From contig JACNFQ010000078.1 of assembly GCA_014384545.1 (NCBI GenBank), positions 1 through 9,904 on the forward strand: a stretch of DNA of 9,904 bases, read 5' to 3'. The translations under genes and the position numbers were made by a program. Each line of letters begins with the position of its first letter. The stretch's first letter is position 1. Shown piece by piece: positions 6,304-9,904 of the stretch. The stretch comes from a bacterium (GTDB lineage Bacteria; UBP7; UBA6624). The notes below the pieces were generated by a model, which did not search any database, was not told the origin of the DNA, and was given only the letters and a program-made list of their open reading frames with translations.

Positions 6304-6718
6304 AAAGCGTAGAAGGAGACACCCTAGAGCTCGCAAGAGCTTGGGCTTTAGACGATTCTTGCCCGCTATCGCTGTCTTACTTTTTGCAACGGGTGGGGTT
6401 TTTCTCTTGAGGAACGCCTACATCACCTCACCATCTTCGCCAAGTGTGTCTACCCTAGACCAATCGCTGACGATTAAGGTCGGTTCATTCACCGACGAAG
6501 CTGCTCTAGAGAGTTTCTTGTCTGATTTTCTTCCTTGGGCACACGGGCAGGACCAAGTGGGAGTTTGGGGAGGAGGCGGCGCTTCTGTCCAGATACATTC
6601 AAGAGAAGATTCGCCAGAGGTTTTCGTCATAGAATGGGGACCCCACAAACGAGAGGCCGTGACACGATTCTTGGAACAGATAAGGGAGAAGTGGGGGTTA
6701 GGAGCAGAAGTCTTTTGA
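6290..6718 (+). CDS. Small membrane-anchored SPOR-domain-like protein
   Basis: The 142-residue product starts with a strongly basic cytoplasmic tail ('MRKARKRRRRHPRARK'), then one membrane segment (about 23-41, 'FLPAIAVLLFATGGVFLL'), a short Ser/Pro linker and a C-terminal domain from about residue 60. That domain has a SPOR-like pattern: 'LTIKVGSFTDEAALESFL', a variable middle and 'VIEWGPHKREAVTRFLEQI' near the end, similar to the vGsF...V.vGPf..r..A layout. SPOR domains bind denuded septal peptidoglycan, so an inner-membrane anchored, septum-associated role is plausible but inferred. ATG 6290 was preferred over in-frame GTG 6257 because it puts the basic tail at the N-terminus; GGAAGG lies about nine nt upstream. 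It overlaps folC by 14 bp and shares TTGA with gmhA. Confidence 0.72.
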   Translation: MRKARKRRRRHPRARKSLGFRRFLPAIAVLLFATGGVFLLRNAYITSPSSPSVSTLDQSLTIKVGSFTDEAALESFLSDFLPWAHGQDQVGVWGGGGASVQIHSREDSPEVFVIEWGPHKREAVTRFLEQIREKWGLGAEVF

Positions 6719-7260
6719 ACTGGAAAGAGCATTTGGAATTGGTTGCCTCATTGGGGAAGGCGTTTGAAGAGAAGGTGTTCTCTGCCGAAGAGGTACTGAT
6801 TGAAGGTGCTCAAAGGGGAAGGATGTTGCTAACCTGTGGAAATGGAGGCAGTGCGGCTCAGGCAGACCATTTTGTGGCGGAATGGGTAGGTCGATTCGCC
6901 ATAGACCGCCCTCCATTGCGTGCCGTTTCTCTACCAGGAGGAAATGCGACAACGACTGCATTAGCAAATGATTTTGGATACGCTTCTGTTTTTTCTAGGG
7001 GGGTGGAGGCATTCGGTCGTGCGGGGGATATGTTGGTTGCCCTTTCTACCAGTGGGAAAAGCGCCAATGTGCACTCCGCTCTCCACGAGGGGGCAAAGCG
7101 TGGATTGACTACGATTGCTTTGACAGGCGAGGAAGGACTCAGCGAGGGAGTCGTTGACCACTTGATCGATGTGCCATCAGACCAAACTCCTTTGATTCAA
7201 GAAGTCCACTTGATGGTCATTCATCGCTGGGCATCTGCTGTGGAGAAGGCACTCTTTTGA
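6715..7260 (+). CDS. gmhA: Phosphoheptose (sedoheptulose 7-phosphate) isomerase, SIS domain
   Basis: With the TTG start at 6715 the product is 181 residues, close to GmhA (about 190). SIS-fold motifs are 'CGNGGSA' (41-47), 'HFVAEWVGRF' with His52 and Glu56, 'NDFGYASVFSR' (85-95), 'STSGKSANV' (111-119) and 'IQEVHLMVIH' (161-170), where Gln162 and His170 align with the E. coli GmhA active-site Gln172 and His180; Glu56 aligns with Glu65. GmhA converts sedoheptulose 7-phosphate to heptose 7-phosphate, the first step to ADP-heptose for the LPS inner core. The paralogue DiaA is less likely given these residues. The TTG overlaps the upstream stop as TTGA and has AGGAG (6700-6704) ten nt before it. 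An upstream in-frame GTG (6691) would give 189 residues. The other heptose genes are not in the window. Confidence 0.9.
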   Translation: MNWKEHLELVASLGKAFEEKVFSAEEVLIEGAQRGRMLLTCGNGGSAAQADHFVAEWVGRFAIDRPPLRAVSLPGGNATTTALANDFGYASVFSRGVEAFGRAGDMLVALSTSGKSANVHSALHEGAKRGLTTIALTGEEGLSEGVVDHLIDVPSDQTPLIQEVHLMVIHRWASAVEKALF

Positions 7261-8243
7261 CCGACCTTTCTGTTCTTTGGAGTCGCCTCCCAAAAGATAA
7301 GTTGGATGAGATGGATTTGGCGTGTGATTTGGCGATGGGAGAGCCAGATGGAGAGTGGTTTGATGTCGTTCTCCATCATGTTGCTGGTACTGGGGGGAAA
7401 CGGGTTCGTCCTCGTTTCTTCTTGGCTCTATTAGATCTCTTCGGAGCCCCCCTAGACGAGCGTGCTATTCGTGTTGGTTCTCTCGTTGAACTTCTCCATC
7501 AGGTTAGTTTGCTCCACGACGATGTGGTAGATGATGCTCCTAGAAGACGATCCAAAGAGAGTGTAAATCAAGGCTGGGGGCCCAAAACGGCGATTCTCCT
7601 AGGTGATTTCATTATGGCTAGGATTCTTGAGAGGTTGGCCGAGTTTGCGAGTACGGAGATTATGTGTGATTACGCCAAATCCTCTTGTGCCTTGGCTAGG
7701 GGTATGCTTTTGGAGCACGAAGCCCGTTTTGATATCTCTGTCACGGATTCTTTGTTGGCTCGGATTGCTCGGGAGAAAACGGGCTCACTTTTCCGTCTTT
7801 CTGCCGTATTAGCAGGTCGATTGGCTGAAGTCAGTGATGAAAAGAGAGAGCTTTTGAGCAAAGCGGGTGAGGCTCTGGGTGAGAGTTTTCAGTTGGTGGA
7901 TGACTGTTTAGATTGGACAGACGGAAAAGAGATGGGAAAGCCGACAGGACATGACCTGCTTGAGGGGTTTGTGACGCGTCCCGTGTTGAGCTTAGCTCGT
8001 ATTGAGTCGCTTCCGGGCCCCCTACCTTCTCGACATGACCCCTTTGCCTTTCGGTGTTGGGCAGAAGAGAGTTTGCCCTTGATCCAAGAGCGATTGATAG
8101 AAACGGGTGCTTTGGCCAAAGCCAACAGCCATGCTACTCGCCTACTAGAGGGTGCTTTTGACAACTTGCAAGCCGCATTGCCTGGGGGTGGAAAAGGCGT
8201 CGTTGAGGGATGGATGGGTGCTTTCTTGAGTCGGGTCAAGTAA
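7257..8243 (+). CDS. Long-chain polyprenyl diphosphate synthase
   Basis: The 328-residue product is a trans-isoprenyl diphosphate synthase: 'GGKRVRPR' (46-53), first Asp-rich motif DDVVD (88-92) in 'LLHDDVVDDAPRRR', 'KTGSLF' (174-179), second Asp-rich motif DDCLD (215-219) and 'GKPTGHDLLEG' (227-237). Residues four and five before the first motif are Ser and Val, not aromatic, which in this family allows long products (octaprenyl or solanesyl type) used for quinone side chains. Chain length is inference. Unusual points are RRRSKES after the first motif instead of RRG, and Phe instead of the common Lys in 'EGFVTRP'. The TTG start forms a TTGA overlap with gmhA, with GGAGAAGG a few nt upstream; the next in-frame Met is residue 19. 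Confidence 0.92.
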   Translation: MTDLSVLWSRLPKDKLDEMDLACDLAMGEPDGEWFDVVLHHVAGTGGKRVRPRFFLALLDLFGAPLDERAIRVGSLVELLHQVSLLHDDVVDDAPRRRSKESVNQGWGPKTAILLGDFIMARILERLAEFASTEIMCDYAKSSCALARGMLLEHEARFDISVTDSLLARIAREKTGSLFRLSAVLAGRLAEVSDEKRELLSKAGEALGESFQLVDDCLDWTDGKEMGKPTGHDLLEGFVTRPVLSLARIESLPGPLPSRHDPFAFRCWAEESLPLIQERLIETGALAKANSHATRLLEGAFDNLQAALPGGGKGVVEGWMGAFLSRVK

Positions 8244-8257
8244 GGGATTACGTTGAG

Positions 8258-8263
8258 TAAAAT
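8258..8263 (+). promoter_or_regulatory. Putative -10 box (TAAAAT) before the ferredoxin-domain gene
   Basis: TAAAAT is followed by exactly six nt (ACCTCT) and the ATG at 8270, the same layout as the TAGAAT box before the methyltransferase GTG. No Shine-Dalgarno is present in the 26-nt gap after the polyprenyl synthase, and no -35 is obvious. This is compatible with a leaderless transcript. Confidence 0.4.
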
Positions 8264-8269
8264 ACCTCT

Positions 8270-8902
8270 ATGATTGTTCAGGCATCACCCCGTGAGGTCA
8301 TCATCGCCTCTTTGAACTCTTTTGCCAACTGCAACTTGTCCTATTGGCACTATGCAGAGCCTACCCAGTTCATCCGGTATTGGGTCGGGTATAGAGAAAA
8401 GGCTGAGTTTTTGCTGTCACAAATGGCAGATGGCGATGAATTTGAGGAGCTTTCAGCCCGAGTAGCAGAGGCCGATCATGTGGTGCTTACACGCCGACTT
8501 GGAGGGCTTCGTGCCCAAGACTTTACCTCCTTGCCTCGTGATGATGTCCCTTTTGAGCGGTGGTGGTGGTATGTGGACCTCATTCATGAAGGTTTTCTTG
8601 AGCCCCAGAAGGGATTTGTCGATACACCTCCCCCTTCGGTCTCTGCTCTCTTCGGGTTTGGGGTGGTCGTAGAAGAGGAAGCGAAGGAAGAGATTGACGT
8701 CTCTAACTTAGAGATTAGTCGTGTTTGGATAGAGAAGGGGTGTATCGTTTGTAACGCCTGCGAAGAAGTCGCACCAGAAGTCTTTGATGTTCAAGAAGAG
8801 AGCTGTATCATCGTTCCCGATGCGTCCTTTGAAGGTGTTTCAGATATCCTTGATGCTGCAGACGCCTGTCCTGTTGAAGTCATCAAGTGGGAGGTAGCCT
8901 GA
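8270..8902 (+). CDS. Protein with C-terminal single-cluster [4Fe-4S] ferredoxin domain and unrecognised N-terminal region
   Basis: The 210-residue product ends in a ferredoxin domain (about 149-210): Cys158, Cys161 and Cys164 in 'GCIVCNAC' (C-x2-C-x2-C) and Cys200 in 'ACPVEVIKWE' are the expected four ligands of one [4Fe-4S] cluster. 'APEVFDV' after the third Cys is typical of monocluster ferredoxins. Residues 1 to about 135 match no family I recognise. They are rich in aromatics ('SYWHY' near 24-28, 'FERWWWYVDL' near 95-104) and acidic residues, with no signal peptide or membrane segment, and an acidic linker (about 134-145) joins the two parts. An electron-transfer role is inferred only from the C-terminal domain; the partner is unknown. 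It lies 26 nt after the polyprenyl synthase and 37 nt before nadK. Confidence 0.85.
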   Translation: MIVQASPREVIIASLNSFANCNLSYWHYAEPTQFIRYWVGYREKAEFLLSQMADGDEFEELSARVAEADHVVLTRRLGGLRAQDFTSLPRDDVPFERWWWYVDLIHEGFLEPQKGFVDTPPPSVSALFGFGVVVEEEAKEEIDVSNLEISRVWIEKGCIVCNACEEVAPEVFDVQEESCIIVPDASFEGVSDILDAADACPVEVIKWEVA

Positions 8903-8921
8903 GGATTCGTTTTCCTCAGGC
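8897..8921 (+). other. 9-bp hairpin across the ferredoxin-gene stop codon
   Basis: GCCTGAGGA (8897-8905) and TCCTCAGGC (8913-8921) are perfect complements around a 7-nt loop TTCGTTT. The TGA stop of the ferredoxin gene (8900-8902) lies in the left arm. The following sequence (ACCCTAGCC) has no T-run, so this is not a standard intrinsic terminator. It may be an mRNA-stabilising or partially attenuating hairpin before nadK. TAGCCTG also occurs twice (8895-8901 and 8926-8932). Confidence 0.4.
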
Positions 8922-8939
8922 ACCCTAGCCTGTCGGCTT

Positions 8940-9773
8940 ATGCGTGTTGCTGTACGAATAAACCCTAGAGACGAACGCGTGGTTGCGCCTCTTCGCGTGG
9001 TGGTGGACCTGATTCGGGCACAAGGGATAGACCCCATTCTCTTAGATGAAGATGCTGCCGAAAAAGGGATGTATGTTCGCAAGGACAAATACATTGACCA
9101 TGAGCTTGACTTGATGGTCGTTTTGGGGGGAGATGGTACTTTATTGACAGCGGGGCGAATGGCTCTTGTCGGGGAGGTTCCTCTCCTTGGAATAGGTACG
9201 GGGCGATTCGGTTTCTTGGCACAATCGGACCTTGAGCGGTTTGAGAGTGATTTCAAGGCGTGGATGGCGGGGCAGTTTCGGGTAGAAGAGCGTACGGTCG
9301 TTGAAGCGTCCGTGGGTGATCGGCATTACGTCGCCATCAATGATTTTGTATTGGGTGATGCGGGCTTTGCGACGCTCTCTCCTTTGGAGGTTCATGTGGG
9401 TGAATCAGCCCCCTTTTCGCTCCAGGGCGACGGGTTGATTATTGCCAGCCCAACGGGTTCAACTGCTTATAACTTGTCCGCGGGTGGACCGATTGTGGAC
9501 CCTTCCATTCCTTCGATTCTCCTTACCCCCATCTGTCCCCATCGTTTGGGCGTGCGGCCCTTGGCGATTTCACCCACAGAGAGAGTGGGGGTCGTTCTAA
9601 GAGGGGAAAGCCCCAACCAGTGGTTGACGGTAGATGGGCAGTTTGGAGAGCGGATAGGTCCCAATCAGCCGATTCAATTCTCTGTTCCCCATGAGAGGAT
9701 GCGTCTCGTTCGCATTGAGGGGTCACCACCCTTCTTTGAAGTACTCCGAGAGAAATTCCATTGGGGACGGTGA
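8940..9773 (+). CDS. nadK: NAD kinase
   Basis: The 277-residue product has the NAD kinase landmarks: 'GGDGT' (63-67), the 'GIGTGRFGFL' loop (84-93), 'IND' (133-135), 'GDG' (163-165), 'SPTGSTAY' (170-177), 'SAGGP' (180-184), 'TPICPH' (196-201), 'RPL' (206-208) and 'DGQ' (232-234). It phosphorylates NAD to NADP in the cytosol. Two motif positions differ from the common bacterial form: the usual Asn of GxNxG is Gly86, and the conserved 'NE' pair is Asn134-Asp135. Length is normal. The ATG at 8940 lies 37 nt after the ferredoxin-domain gene, with no Shine-Dalgarno seen. The stop overlaps the next start as GTGA. Confidence 0.95.
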   Translation: MRVAVRINPRDERVVAPLRVVVDLIRAQGIDPILLDEDAAEKGMYVRKDKYIDHELDLMVVLGGDGTLLTAGRMALVGEVPLLGIGTGRFGFLAQSDLERFESDFKAWMAGQFRVEERTVVEASVGDRHYVAINDFVLGDAGFATLSPLEVHVGESAPFSLQGDGLIIASPTGSTAYNLSAGGPIVDPSIPSILLTPICPHRLGVRPLAISPTERVGVVLRGESPNQWLTVDGQFGERIGPNQPIQFSVPHERMRLVRIEGSPPFFEVLREKFHWGR

Positions 9774-9904
9774 GGTTCCTTCTCACCCTCCTCGTTGCGG
9801 GGGCTGGGTCTTGGTTGGAAAGGGGGGAGGTCTTGAGTTACAGGGTAGAGTTGAGGCGCTCCTTTCTACAGGGAGATGTCTTAGTAGAAAATGAAGGAGC
9901 CTTG
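9770..9904 (+). CDS. Start of a probable exported protein, truncated by the window end
   Basis: A GTG at 9770 forms a GTGA overlap with the nadK stop, and the frame stays open for 45 codons to the edge. The N-terminus 'MRFLLTLLVAGAGSWLE' looks like a short signal peptide or signal anchor, followed by 'YRVELRRSFLQGDVLVENEG'. The 'LQGDVLVEN' stretch is reminiscent of the OstA/LptA-type jellyroll repeats of LPS-transport proteins, which would suit the envelope theme, but 45 residues are too few to assign a family. The gene is supported mainly by the overlap and by the pattern of NTGA junctions in this operon. Confidence 0.5.
   Translation, partial: MRFLLTLLVAGAGSWLERGEVLSYRVELRRSFLQGDVLVENEGAL

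Noticed and set aside
6535-6714. N-terminal extension of gmhA from 6535
   Set aside because: It overlaps the SPOR-like gene entirely, is Arg-rich and non-homologous, and the TTG at 6715 has AGGAG and the normal GmhA length.
8897-8921. Intrinsic terminator after the ferredoxin gene
   Set aside because: The stem is good, but no T-run follows on either strand, so it is listed only as a hairpin.
1-9904. Mobile elements, CRISPR arrays, toxin-antitoxin or phage genes
   Set aside because: No transposase, integrase, direct-repeat array or small toxin-like pair was recognised; all genes fit housekeeping or envelope functions.

Overview
The window looks like an ordinary, densely packed chromosomal segment from a diderm (Gram-negative) bacterium. 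The evidence is an Mla-type lipid transport operon, a GmhA-type heptose isomerase for LPS, a SPOR-domain envelope protein and a long-chain polyprenyl diphosphate synthase. The gene order (gatC-pheS-folC-SPOR-gmhA-polyprenyl synthase-ferredoxin-nadK), the TTG and GTG starts, and the poor Shine-Dalgarno signals do not match a model organism I recognise. An uncultured or 'deltaproteobacteria-like' lineage is possible, but that is only a guess. I see no mobile elements, CRISPR arrays, rRNA or tRNA genes.

Left block (about 1-3752, all minus strand, transcribed right to left): a MidA/NDUFAF7-like methyltransferase, then mlaE (permease), mlaF (ATPase) and an MCE-domain mlaD-like gene that runs off the left edge. 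The MCE gene has no closed reading frame in the window because its 3' end lies outside; I translated it by hand from 1196 down to 3 with no stop. E, F and D together should form an inner-membrane ABC lipid transporter whose MCE subunit projects into the periplasm.

Middle (3753-3906): a 154-bp divergent intergenic region with a perfect TATAAT box before gatC, a TAGAAT box just before the methyltransferase start, and an 8-bp inverted repeat.

Right block (3907-9904, all plus strand): gatC, pheS, folC, a SPOR-domain protein, gmhA, a polyprenyl synthase, a ferredoxin-tailed protein of unknown role, nadK, and the first 45 codons of a probable exported protein. Most junctions overlap. Four are NTGA overlaps (ATGA, TTGA, TTGA, GTGA), which suggests translational coupling. 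gatC and pheS lack their usual partners gatA/gatB and pheT here.

I found no convincing new system. The points most worth a second look are: (i) TARAAT boxes 6-8 nt before starts that lack a Shine-Dalgarno, pointing to leaderless or near-leaderless transcripts; (ii) a 17-nt element shared by the mlaD and gatC upstream regions; (iii) the long coiled-coil stalk and beta-rich tail of the MCE protein; (iv) the ferredoxin fused to an unrecognised N-terminal region.
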